This document shows positions 22,519 through 30,037 of a DNA stretch of 64,000 nucleotides, piece after piece. The stretch is taken from positions 310,001 to 374,000 of the forward strand of contig CBDEGU010000012.1 in the NCBI GenBank assembly GCA_965238045.1, in the 5' to 3' direction. The number at the start of each line of letters is the position of its first letter. The first letter of the stretch is position 1. This DNA comes from CBDEGU01 sp965238045. GTDB taxonomy: Bacteria; Acidobacteriota; Terriglobia; Bryobacterales; UBA6623. Position numbers and translations under genes: made by a program. The notes beneath the pieces were generated by a model that saw nothing but the letters and a program-made list of their open reading frames with translations, searched no databases and had not been told where the DNA came from.

Positions 22519-23100
22519 ATGTCACTCACAGCTTCCACGATGCTTCCGCTCGGCACGCCGGCTCCGGCGTTCGAGCTGCCCGACACGGTGTCGGGCGAGA
22601 CCATTCGTCTGGAGACGTTCGCTGGACGCAAGGGTTTGCTGGTGATGTTCATCTGCAACCACTGCCCCTACGTGATGCACATCAACGCTGAGCTGGTCCG
22701 GCTGGGGGAAGATTATGCCGGGCCGGAACTCGGGATGGTGGCGATCGTCTCCAACGACGCGGACAACTACCCGGACGACGCACCGGACAAGTTGAAGAGT
22801 CGCGCGAAAGAGCTGGGGTACCGCTTTGCGTATTGCCACGACGAATCACAAGAAATCGCCAAGGCCTACACGGCGGCCTGCACGCCGGATTTCTTTTTGT
22901 TTGACGCGGACCGGAGACTCGCCTATCGCGGACAACTCGACGAGAGCCGTCCTGAAAACGGCCTGCCCGTAACCGGAAAGGATCTGCGGGCCGCGATCGA
23001 CGCCGTCCTCGCGGGCCGGGCGCCCGCCGGTGAGCAGAAGCCCAGCATGGGCTGCAACATCAAGTGGAAGCCAGACAACGCGCCGGACTATTCCCGATAG
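22519..23100 (+). CDS. Thioredoxin-fold peroxiredoxin-like protein
   Basis: A 193-residue protein of the AhpC/TSA-Redoxin thioredoxin-like class. The N-terminal APAFELPDTVSGETIRLETF is typical for this fold, and the redox site reads CNHCPYV (residues 46-52), a CxxC followed by Pro. Strands VAIVSNDADNYPDD and the cis-Pro-containing ACTPDFFLFDADRRLAYRGQLDESRP complete it. No signal peptide is seen, so it should act in the cytosol as a thiol reductase or peroxidase. The C-terminus SMGCNIKWKPDNAPDYSR is conserved in this subgroup. It is on the same strand as the HupE-like gene with a 145-bp gap. Confidence 0.88.
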   Translation: MSLTASTMLPLGTPAPAFELPDTVSGETIRLETFAGRKGLLVMFICNHCPYVMHINAELVRLGEDYAGPELGMVAIVSNDADNYPDDAPDKLKSRAKELGYRFAYCHDESQEIAKAYTAACTPDFFLFDADRRLAYRGQLDESRPENGLPVTGKDLRAAIDAVLAGRAPAGEQKPSMGCNIKWKPDNAPDYSR

Positions 23101-23171
23101 CCGCTCTCGTATTCATTAGGGATCGGTTGCTGGGGATCGGCTTCCGCCACGGGGTGACCGGCGACAGCAAC

Positions 23172-23352
23172 TAGCCCGCATTTCTCACCACTGACGACCG
23201 AAGCACGCGATAGGCCCGCCAAACCTTCGTTGCGCTTGCTCGCCGTGCTCAACGTACTGTCAAGTACGCCTGCGTTCGTCAAGGGGCGCGCGCCTCGTAC
23301 TGACGGGTCTCTCACGGGCTTCGCTTCGCCACGTGGTGAGAAAAGCGGGCTA
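23172..23352. repeat. MITE-like dispersed repeat, copy B
   Basis: 181 bp, same orientation and near-identical interior to copy A. Ends are TAGCCCGCATTTCTCACCAC and GTGGTGAGAAAAGCGGGCTA, which pair as inverted repeats over about 20 bp with one mismatch. The terminal TAG at the right end provides the stop codon of the 98-residue gene on the other strand. Confidence 0.88.
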
Positions 23353-23646
23353 GAGCGCGGCGACCTGGGAGCCATGCGCGAGCGCTTCGGTTGCCTGCAT
23401 CGTTTCGCGGGCTACCTGCCGCATCCTCTGAAGAGCCTTGACGACGCCGTCGATATTGGCATGAAGCCGGGGGCCGGAAAGGCAATGAGAGCGAAGCCAA
23501 AGCAGACCGAACAAGCCGTGGAAGGCCAGAAATTGCTCCAGCAGCAGAGTCCCGAAGTTGCGGTTCCGCATGAAGGGCGCCAGTGTGCGGCAAAGCGACC
23601 AGGTTTTTATGAAATCGCGCCTCATCTCGGCCAGGTATAGCCTCAT
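23350..23646 (-). CDS. Uncharacterised 98-residue protein
   Basis: Not recognised. It follows the 84-residue gene with a 4-bp overlap (stop and start share ATGA), so the two are translationally coupled. It contains one hydrophobic stretch (TLLLEQFLAFHGLFGLLWL, about residues 33-51) and basic flanks (MRRDFIKTW, MRNRN), which suggests membrane association. The last part (VVKALQRMRQVARETMQATEALA) should be helical and amphipathic. Its stop codon comes from the end of repeat copy B, so an original longer C-terminus may have been lost to that insertion. Confidence 0.6.
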   Translation of the reverse strand: MRLYLAEMRRDFIKTWSLCRTLAPFMRNRNFGTLLLEQFLAFHGLFGLLWLRSHCLSGPRLHANIDGVVKALQRMRQVARETMQATEALAHGSQVAAL

Positions 23647-23897
23647 AATGCGCCGCGCTTTGCTAGAAACAGCATTCGTTGTATCGCGCCCAAGGGAGAT
23701 TGCGACGAGAGGAACTTGATATCTTCCTCACGACAGAGTCTGGCCATGACGTGATAGCGCCGCAGGTCCGGCGTATTGCGCTCGAAACAAACACCGCCGA
23801 CCGGCGGGAGAGGAGGATCGGAAGACCGCAGGAGTTGCCAGGCCAAACCTAGGCCCATCGCCAGCGCGATGCTGAACATAAGGAATAGGAATATCAT
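23643..23897 (-). CDS. Uncharacterised 84-residue membrane-anchored protein
   Basis: Starts with a clear membrane segment (MIFLFLMFSIALAMGLGLAW), followed by a cytosolic or periplasmic tail with PPLPPVGGVCFERNTPDLRRYHVMARLCREEDIKFL. The ribosome site GGGAGG lies 7 nt before the ATG at 23897, which makes the call credible. No family is recognised. It is the first gene of a coupled pair with the 98-residue gene. Confidence 0.7.
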   Translation of the reverse strand: MIFLFLMFSIALAMGLGLAWQLLRSSDPPLPPVGGVCFERNTPDLRRYHVMARLCREEDIKFLSSQSPLGAIQRMLFLAKRGAL

Positions 23898-24018
23898 GCA
23901 ATACCTCCCAATTTACTCCAGTCTTCCATCAGCGTGATGCCTTGCGTTTCGCTCTTTGGATCTTTCGATACTATCCTTCGCAAACCACACTTCAGCCCGA
24001 GCGTCTGTCCAAGCGCCC

Positions 24019-24106
24019 TAACCCGCATTTCTGACCACCGGACGACCGAAGCACATGAGAGGCCCGCCATTACTTCGGTTCTCCTCGTCGCGAGAAAAGC
24101 GGGCTA
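24019..24106. repeat. MITE-like dispersed repeat, copy C (internally deleted)
   Basis: An 88-bp version: left end TAACCCGCATTTCTGACCAC, the GACCGAAGCACATGAGAGG block, then directly the right end GAGAAAAGCGGGCTA. The middle about 90 bp found in copies A and B is missing. Confidence 0.8.
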
Positions 24107-24450
24107 AGACCCGTAACGAGATCCCCATCTTGGGGTTCGAGAGTAGCTGACGGACAAACGGCCCGCTGACCTTCAGCGTGCCGTTCGGCAAGCCGAACCG
24201 GACTGGACTCTGTTCCGCGATTCGGGCGTCTGTCGAGAGCCATACCGTGCAGGCAGGCAGCAGCGATGCGACAGGAATGGCGCAGGCCGCGAAGTTGGGT
24301 CTCGATTGCCGGGGTGAGGGGACTTTCGCGGCGGCTGCCATATAGGGATGATTCCTTGGCTCCCGGGTTGACGGTCAGGAACAAGCCGAGAGCCAGTAAT
24401 CAATCCTACGGGAAATGGCGCCCGAATGGAAGCCCCAATATCACTTAAAT
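24107..24450. other. Region between repeat C and the composite transposon
   Basis: About 340 bp without a gene that can be supported. Both frames of the reverse strand are open for around 100 codons, but lack a ribosome site and family features; a fragment of an older gene is possible. Confidence 0.3.
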
Positions 24451-24458
24451 CAATATTA

Positions 24459-25495
24459 GATGGGTATTCACTTGACTCAGGTATTTTGAAATGGCCCCTA
24501 CATGTTGTGGTTGTCCGTAGCGCGTGTTGCGGTGCCTCCGACCAGCGACTTGTAGGGCGCCGGTTGGACGGCGACGGCCTGCTGAACCAGGCGGTAGAAG
24601 AGCTTGCCTCGGCTTCTGGACTTGCGGCGGTTGAAGCGGAAGGTGAATTCGTCGAGGTAGTAGTCGAGATGCTCGTGGCTGACGGCTCCTTGATGCGTAC
24701 CCAGTATCCAACGCTTCAGTAACGACACCACGCGATGCACGCGGGGGAGCAGTTGAGAGGCTCGTGCCGGTTGCCCGTCCAGGTAGCTCACCTCGTGGCG
24801 ATAGCCGTCGCTTTCGAGTGGCTCGTATCCCAGCCAGCCGTCCGTGTGGACCACGCTGCCGGGTTCGACCGACTCGCCGACGAAGGCCATCAAGCTGTCC
24901 CCAGAGGCGTTCGGAATCGTGCGCATCCGAACTCGTCCGATGCCGGCGCCATCTTCCTCGGCCGCTACTACAATCAGCGCTTTCGCGTCGGTTTGGCGGC
25001 CCCGCACGCCCTCCTCCAGGGCTCCTAAGTAAGTCTCGTCAACCTCAACGCGCCCGCTGAGGCGATCACGTCCGGGCCGCACCATAGCGCGCCGAAGCTT
25101 GTGCAACCAAGTCCAGGCCGTCTTGTAGCTGCCCAGGCCCAACACCCGCTGCAATCCCAATGCACTCGCCCCGTTCTTCTGGCTGGTGAGCCACCACATT
25201 GCTCGAAACCAACTCTGGAGCGGCTTGCGGGTGTCTTGAAAGATTGTGCCTGCTGTCGCCGAAGCTTGATGCCCGCAGCTTGCACACTGCAGCAGCACCG
25301 TGCGCACCGCCCAGGTTTTGTCATGCCCGCATCGCGGACAACGAAAACCCTCCGGCCAGCGGAGTTGACACAGATACTCCCGACAGGCCTGCTCGCTAGC
25401 GAAACGCGCCTCGAACTCGGCCAAATTCCGGGGATAATCTTCCATCGCCCAAGATCCTACATCTTGGGGTCACCTGAGTCAAGTAAATACCCATC
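24459..25495 (-). mobile_element. IS1595-family element, left copy
   Basis: 1037 bp with terminal inverted repeats of 23 bp that differ at one base (outer GATGGGTATTCACTTGACT, inner GATGGGTATTTACTTGACT). It is identical to the right copy as far as checked, except for one base in the transposase codon Ala/Val. Confidence 0.9.
24498..25445 (-). CDS. IS1595-family (ISXO2-like) transposase
   Basis: 315 residues, intact. An N-terminal zinc ribbon (CPRCGHDKTW and CASCGHQA) precedes the ISXO2-like DDE domain. That domain has VEVDETYLGALEEG (first acidic residue), VVHTDGWLGYEPL (second) and the C-terminal LKRWILGTHQGAVSHEHLDYYLDEFTFRFNRR block. Differs from the right-hand copy by Ala instead of Val in YLGALEEG. 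Confidence 0.95.
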   Translation of the reverse strand: MEDYPRNLAEFEARFASEQACREYLCQLRWPEGFRCPRCGHDKTWAVRTVLLQCASCGHQASATAGTIFQDTRKPLQSWFRAMWWLTSQKNGASALGLQRVLGLGSYKTAWTWLHKLRRAMVRPGRDRLSGRVEVDETYLGALEEGVRGRQTDAKALIVVAAEEDGAGIGRVRMRTIPNASGDSLMAFVGESVEPGSVVHTDGWLGYEPLESDGYRHEVSYLDGQPARASQLLPRVHRVVSLLKRWILGTHQGAVSHEHLDYYLDEFTFRFNRRKSRSRGKLFYRLVQQAVAVQPAPYKSLVGGTATRATDNHNM

Positions 25496-25615
25496 CACCC
25501 TGAAAGTGAACAACTGAAAGACGCCCATCGCGACACTCTCTCCCAATTTGGCTATCTGGACGTCGCAGGTTTCATCATCACCGCCTGTCCCCTAGGGGAG
25601 CACCTGACAACATGA
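25496..25615 (+). pseudogene. Possible C-terminal gene remnant at the IS junction
   Basis: From the IS border one forward frame is open (HPESEQLKDAHRDTLSQF, then GYLDVAGFIITACPLGEHLTT) to a TGA at 25613. The composition looks protein-like and it lacks a start, so it may be the 3' end of a gene cut by the IS. No family could be named, and chance cannot be excluded. Confidence 0.3.
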
Positions 25616-25633
25616 TAGTGTTGCCGTTTGAGC

Positions 25634-25857
25634 CAGGATTTCCGTTTTGGCCCTGGCACGGTCACAGTATACACTCGCGCTGCCCCGAATACGACGTCTT
25701 TTCGTGCTGAACCCAGCACATCACCTCCGGCGGTGGGCGCCAGGGCAGGATTTCCGTTTTGGCCCTGGCACGGTCACAGTATACACTCGCGCTGCCCCGA
25801 ATACGACGTCTTTTCGTGCTGAACCCAGCACATCACCTCCGGCGGTGGGCGCCAGGG
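25634..25857. repeat. Perfect direct tandem repeat, 2 x 112 bp
   Basis: The unit starting CAGGATTTCCGTTTTGGCCC occurs twice back to back (25634-25745, 25746-25857) without any difference seen. A diverged copy lies in inverted orientation at about 26155-26294, just upstream of the NACHT gene fragment. Confidence 0.92.
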
Positions 25858-26154
25858 CTCGTTCGTCCACTCACAGAGCTTGATTGAGCGGGCTGAACGG
25901 CGCTCCGGCCGAGTCGCCCCGGCTGCGGATTCTCCGTCCGTTTTTCAGATCCAGGGCCCCGGAGGGATCGAGGCCCTCGACAGGCGGGAGCGCTCGCGAT
26001 ACGTGGGGCGGCGGGGGCTGTGCTAGATCCCGTGGTCGGGGGGCACGGGACTAAGGCGAGGGTCCCTCGCTGAGGGAAATATGTAAAATACTGACTACAA
26101 ACGGTTTCTTAGCAATAAAGGTCCCTGATCTCCTTGTGTCTAATTTTCTCCGTC
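25858..26154. other. Non-coding cargo between repeats
   Basis: About 300 bp inside the composite transposon between the 112-bp repeats and their inverted copy. No gene, hairpin terminator or RNA was recognised; the right half (26080-26150) is notably AT-richer than the surroundings. Confidence 0.35.
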
Positions 26155-26294
26155 CATCAGCGTCTGTGAGCGGACGGACAAGCCCTAGCGTCCAGCAGTG
26201 GGGGTAATGTGGAACATTTCGCACAAAACAAGTGGTATTCGAGGCAGCGCGGGTATATACTGTAGCCGCGCCAGGGCCAAAATGGAAATCCTGG
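26155..26294. repeat. Diverged inverted copy of the 112-bp unit
   Basis: Read on the reverse strand, 26294 to 26155 follows the tandem unit (CCAGGATTTCCATTTTGGCC, CTGGC, CAGTATA, CGCGCTGC, GAATAC blocks) and continues into the sequence that flanks the tandem on its right (GTCCGCTCACAGA). Several substitutions show that it is older than the perfect tandem. Together they make the NACHT upstream region a large imperfect palindrome. Confidence 0.75.
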
Positions 26295-26391
26295 ATGAGT
26301 TGCGATCCACGCCCAAAAGTAGTAACCTGTTTCCGAGTTCCACAGGTGGCATAGCACCGAGCCCGCCGTTTGCCCAACCGAAGAGGTGATC

Positions 26392-26925
26392 ATGCCGGAA
26401 GAGCTAGACACCAACAGAATAGCCGCTGAGTTCATTCAGAAGAACATCGACTCATTTCTAGCTATTGGCAAAGGAGTACTGAAGCTCAGCACAAATAAGC
26501 TCCGTCTTCGCCTAGACAGCACCTACACATCTTACATATCCTGCCTGTTCGATCGCCATTCAAAGGCCAAGTCCTTCTTCATTCGCACGGAGTCGGTATA
26601 CCTCTACGATTTTTATGTGCCACTTGCTATCAAAGTTGCACGGACACTCCTCGATCGCCCCGACATCACGTCTCTCGCTCGGATCTCGCCCCGTCTCGTC
26701 GTCGCCGGCACAGCCGGAAGCGGGAAGACTGTGTTTATGCGGCATTTGCTTCTGAGCTGCCTCTTTGCAAAAGCCAAGGTCCCCATCTTTATTGAATTGC
26801 GACACCTCAACCAGACCGACGACACGTTGCGTGACCTTATCTATCGCACCCTTAGATCATTTCAGTTCCGGCTCGATCAGTCATATGTTGATGCTGCTTT
26901 GAAGGCGGGTCATTTTGCGCTATGA
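26392..26925 (+). pseudogene. NACHT/STAND NTPase, truncated by IS1595 element
   Basis: 177 residues remain. An N-terminal helical region of about 100 residues is followed by a P-loop: RLVVAGTAGSGKTVFMRHLLLS (Walker A GTAGSGKT). Then come PIFIELRHLNQ and LRDLIYRTL, typical for NACHT NTPases. The frame ends ALKAGHFAL and a stop created at the IS border, exactly where the Walker B (hhhhDGLDE) should follow. The rest, with helper helices and any sensor repeats, is absent. ATG 26392 is preceded by GAGG at 5 nt; GTG 26386 is an alternative. Bacterial NACHT proteins are often anti-phage STAND sensors; that role is inferred only. The lower GC and Ser/Thr-rich codons differ from the neighbours, suggesting transfer. 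Confidence 0.8.
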
Positions 26926-27960
26926 TGGGTATTTACTTGACTCAGGTGACCCCAAGATGTAGGATCTTGGGCGATGGAAGATTATCCCCGGAATTTGGCC
27001 GAGTTCGAGGCGCGTTTCGCTAGCGAGCAGGCCTGTCGGGAGTATCTGTGTCAACTCCGCTGGCCGGAGGGTTTTCGTTGTCCGCGATGCGGGCATGACA
27101 AAACCTGGGCGGTGCGCACGGTGCTGCTGCAGTGTGCAAGCTGCGGGCATCAAGCTTCGGCGACAGCAGGCACAATCTTTCAAGACACCCGCAAGCCGCT
27201 CCAGAGTTGGTTTCGAGCAATGTGGTGGCTCACCAGCCAGAAGAACGGGGCGAGTGCATTGGGATTGCAGCGGGTGTTGGGCCTGGGCAGCTACAAGACG
27301 GCCTGGACTTGGTTGCACAAGCTTCGGCGCGCTATGGTGCGGCCCGGACGTGATCGCCTCAGCGGGCGCGTTGAGGTTGACGAGACTTACTTAGGAGTCC
27401 TGGAGGAGGGCGTGCGGGGCCGCCAAACCGACGCGAAAGCGCTGATTGTAGTAGCGGCCGAGGAAGATGGCGCCGGCATCGGACGAGTTCGGATGCGCAC
27501 GATTCCGAACGCCTCTGGGGACAGCTTGATGGCCTTCGTCGGCGAGTCGGTCGAACCCGGCAGCGTGGTCCACACGGACGGCTGGCTGGGATACGAGCCA
27601 CTCGAAAGCGACGGCTATCGCCACGAGGTGAGCTACCTGGACGGGCAACCGGCACGAGCCTCTCAACTGCTCCCCCGCGTGCATCGCGTGGTGTCGTTAC
27701 TGAAGCGTTGGATACTGGGTACGCATCAAGGAGCCGTCAGCCACGAGCATCTCGACTACTACCTCGACGAATTCACCTTCCGCTTCAACCGCCGCAAGTC
27801 CAGAAGCCGAGGCAAGCTCTTCTACCGCCTGGTTCAGCAGGCCGTCGCCGTCCAACCGGCGCCCTACAAGTCGCTGGTCGGAGGCACCGCAACACGCGCT
27901 ACGGACAACCACAACATGTAGGGGCCATTTCAAAATACCTGAGTCAAGTGAATACCCATC
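26924..27960 (+). mobile_element. IS1595-family element, right copy
   Basis: 1037 bp, inverted relative to the left copy, with the same outer and inner end sequences. It cuts the NACHT gene: the first two bases of the IS complete the premature TGA. Confidence 0.92.
26974..27921 (+). CDS. IS1595-family (ISXO2-like) transposase
   Basis: 315 residues, intact, same domains as the left copy: zinc ribbon, VEVDETYLGVLEEG, VVHTDGWLGY and the C-terminal FRFNRR block. One residue differs (Val in YLGVLEEG). Both copies being open and nearly identical implies recent movement. Confidence 0.95.
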   Translation: MEDYPRNLAEFEARFASEQACREYLCQLRWPEGFRCPRCGHDKTWAVRTVLLQCASCGHQASATAGTIFQDTRKPLQSWFRAMWWLTSQKNGASALGLQRVLGLGSYKTAWTWLHKLRRAMVRPGRDRLSGRVEVDETYLGVLEEGVRGRQTDAKALIVVAAEEDGAGIGRVRMRTIPNASGDSLMAFVGESVEPGSVVHTDGWLGYEPLESDGYRHEVSYLDGQPARASQLLPRVHRVVSLLKRWILGTHQGAVSHEHLDYYLDEFTFRFNRRKSRSRGKLFYRLVQQAVAVQPAPYKSLVGGTATRATDNHNM

Positions 27961-27968
27961 CAATATTA

Positions 27969-28220
27969 TTTGTTACGGACCACACACGAGTACTTACACA
28001 GTTACCAGCTAAGACGCCTGGCGCGCGGCAAATGCCGTCCCGGACCAGGACCCGCGACGGGCTCGCGCAGCTACCGGGCACGGCCGGATGCGGGCTGACG
28101 AGAGCGCCGTCTGAGTGCGGCTGTTCGAGGATGGAGCGGACGGCTCGTGCGGCTGGGCGCGGGCAGGCGTCCTGTCTTGCCCGTGAAGGGGAGTGCGGGC
28201 TTTTTGTGCCGCTGGGTGTT
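27969..28220. other. Region right of the composite transposon
   Basis: About 250 bp between the target duplication and the end of the broken secreted gene. No feature was recognised. It does not continue the NACHT reading frame, so the missing 3' part of that gene is not here. Confidence 0.35.
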
Positions 28221-29900
28221 TCAGAATCCGGCGTGCTCATAGGGGCCGAGATCCTCGTCCTGACCCCGGTGGAAATTTCTGCCCAGCAGGTACTGGATCT
28301 CAAGTTCCACATCCCTCAGAAAGACGGGGGGCGTGACGTCTGGATCTCGTCTTGTGAGCGAGGCTTCCAAGGTATTGCGGCCCTGCATCGGCCAATAGTC
28401 ACGATCGAGGCAGTAGATAAACCAGTAGCCCGAACCCGTGCGGTAGCGTGGCGCGCTCATGCGGTACATTTCGTTGATTTTTCTGAGCATCTTCGCGGGC
28501 AAGGGGCGCCCGTTGAGGCTAAAGGCGAGCCGGTCGAGTTCCGTCGTATTCATCACCCGGAAGCGCAGCAGCACCTGATGGACGCGGCCGCTTCGTTCCC
28601 AGCGCCGGAGGTCGTCGCTTATCGCCAAGTCGATCTTGACAGGCTGATCGAGATCGAGGCCGGCTGGAAGCTGCATGCGCAGTCCGGGCTCGAGACGGGG
28701 TTTGGGATAGCGGCCGGTCATCGTGGGCACGAAGTAGGTCTTGTCCTTCGGCGCCATGATGTCTGGATGAGGCGCTTCGCGCAAGATCTCGTAGAACGGC
28801 GCCTTGTAGGGCCAGTAGTTGAACCAGTGGGCCAGGTAGAGGCCATCGACCCCCTGCGCCCAGTAATTGGAAGCGCCGGCCCGCAGCATCTCGCTGGTGG
28901 CCGTGTGCAGACGGTCGGAGTCAACGAGCGTGTGCAGAGCGGCATGGACGCGCGCCGGCTTGCCTTGGGCGGCTTCGACCAGCGGCCGGAGATCGGAGCT
29001 CTGGTCGAGAAGTTCCGGACCGCCCAGCGTTTCGCCGGTCACGACATCCACAAGCCCTTCGTCGATCTAGCGGCGGACATCCAGCCCGATGGAATGACAA
29101 GCGTCCACGTCAGCGGGGACGCGGACGACGAGTTCCCGATTCGTTCCGCTCTCCGAGACCGCGCGGCGCACGCGCCGAATCCATTGGGTCATGATTTCGC
29201 GTCCCGCATCGATCTCCCGCGGGTGGAAGTAGTACGGCTGATAGTTGAGCTGCAGTTCGAACCCGTCCACCGGATAGCGGCGCAGTGTTTCTTCGATCAG
29301 CGCGAACCTTTCGTCCCGGACCTCGCCGTGCTTGAAGTCCAGACACGACGCGCAGGGATGATCTGGATCGAGGCCGCCGCGAGCACCGATCTCCAGATGG
29401 CGGTGATCGAAAACGAAGTCCGACGCTCTGACATCGGTTGCCCGGTCGCGGGTTCCCTGCTGAACGAGCAAGACGGGATAGAGCAGCATTCCCTTCGCGT
29501 GGGCCCGGTCGCAGACGATGCGCAACGGATCGTGTCCGGACTCGATGAGGTGTTTGGCATTCTGATGCGCCCGGCGGAAGATCAGGTGCGGCCACTTGGT
29601 GACGTTGTGTCCCCACAACTCTCCCACCTTGCTGTCGTGGAGAACGGTGCGTCCGTCTCCAAGACAGAACATGATGGCCTCGACGGGGGTGCCGGCCAGC
29701 TCGTCCACGGCCGCCTCATACTGTTCTTTCTCGATCGGAGGTTCATACATGTAGATCAGGGGATGGCGGCCATCGTGATAGAAGAACATGCGCGGGCGCT
29801 GCTGATCTTGGGCCGGCGCCCGCGGGAGCGCGCTGGCCGCGGCGGGGGCCGCCAGGGAGCCGGCGCCCAGGCCGGCTTTGAGAAAGTTACGACGGATCAC
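28221..29900 (-). pseudogene. Secreted TIM-barrel-like protein split by an in-frame TAG
   Basis: Start is a GTG at 29900 with GGAGG 5 nt upstream. The first residues (RRNFLKAGLGAGSLAAPAAASA) look like a Tat signal. The protein reads FFYHDGRHPLIYMYEPP, VCDRAHAKGMLLYPVLLVQQG and YPVDGFELQLNYQPYYFHPRE, strand-helix patterns of a family-10-glycosidase-like barrel. At 29067-29069 a TAG interrupts GLDVRR(*)IDEGLVDVVTGE; the frame then stays open for 276 more codons to a TGA. In the divergent paralogue the same place reads YDLAVWVKEGLCDMVIAG, so the amber replaces a Trp (TGG to TAG). Most likely a nonsense mutation; the product without readthrough lacks the last 280 residues. Confidence 0.78.
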
Positions 29901-30037
29901 GGTACACCTCCGGGCGCGGATGCGCCTGTCTGCTCCTTGACAGTGTACCCGCGAACTCGCGCGCAGGGGGCAAGCGCCGTGAAATGTGGAGACAAAGTAC
30001 TTGGACAACGCGGACCGCAGGGGGGGATAATCCATCC

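Larger units (their letters stand above)
24459..27960. mobile_element. Composite transposon of two inverted IS1595-family copies
   Basis: Two IS copies of exactly 1037 bp (24459-25495 and 26924-27960) lie in opposite orientation around 1.43 kb of cargo. The outer borders are flanked by a perfect 8-bp direct repeat, CAATATTA, at 24451-24458 and 27961-27968. The inner borders carry unrelated 8-mers (CACCCTGA and TGCGCTAT). An 8-bp duplication is the size known for IS1595. So the whole 3502-bp unit most likely inserted in one event. Cargo: a truncated NACHT ATPase gene and repeats. Confidence 0.88.

Noticed and set aside
24018..24341. 107-codon reverse frame ending in repeat copy C
   Set aside because: No ribosome site, ends inside a repeat, and overlapping frames are equally open.
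25634..25857. CRISPR array
   Set aside because: Two adjacent 112-bp copies without spacers; the unit is far too long for a CRISPR repeat. The 15-nt tandem repeats have no spacers either.
26924..28220. Continuation of the NACHT gene beyond the right IS copy
   Set aside because: The flanking sequence after the 8-bp duplication has no Walker B or helical repeats and matches the outer side of the target, not the cargo.
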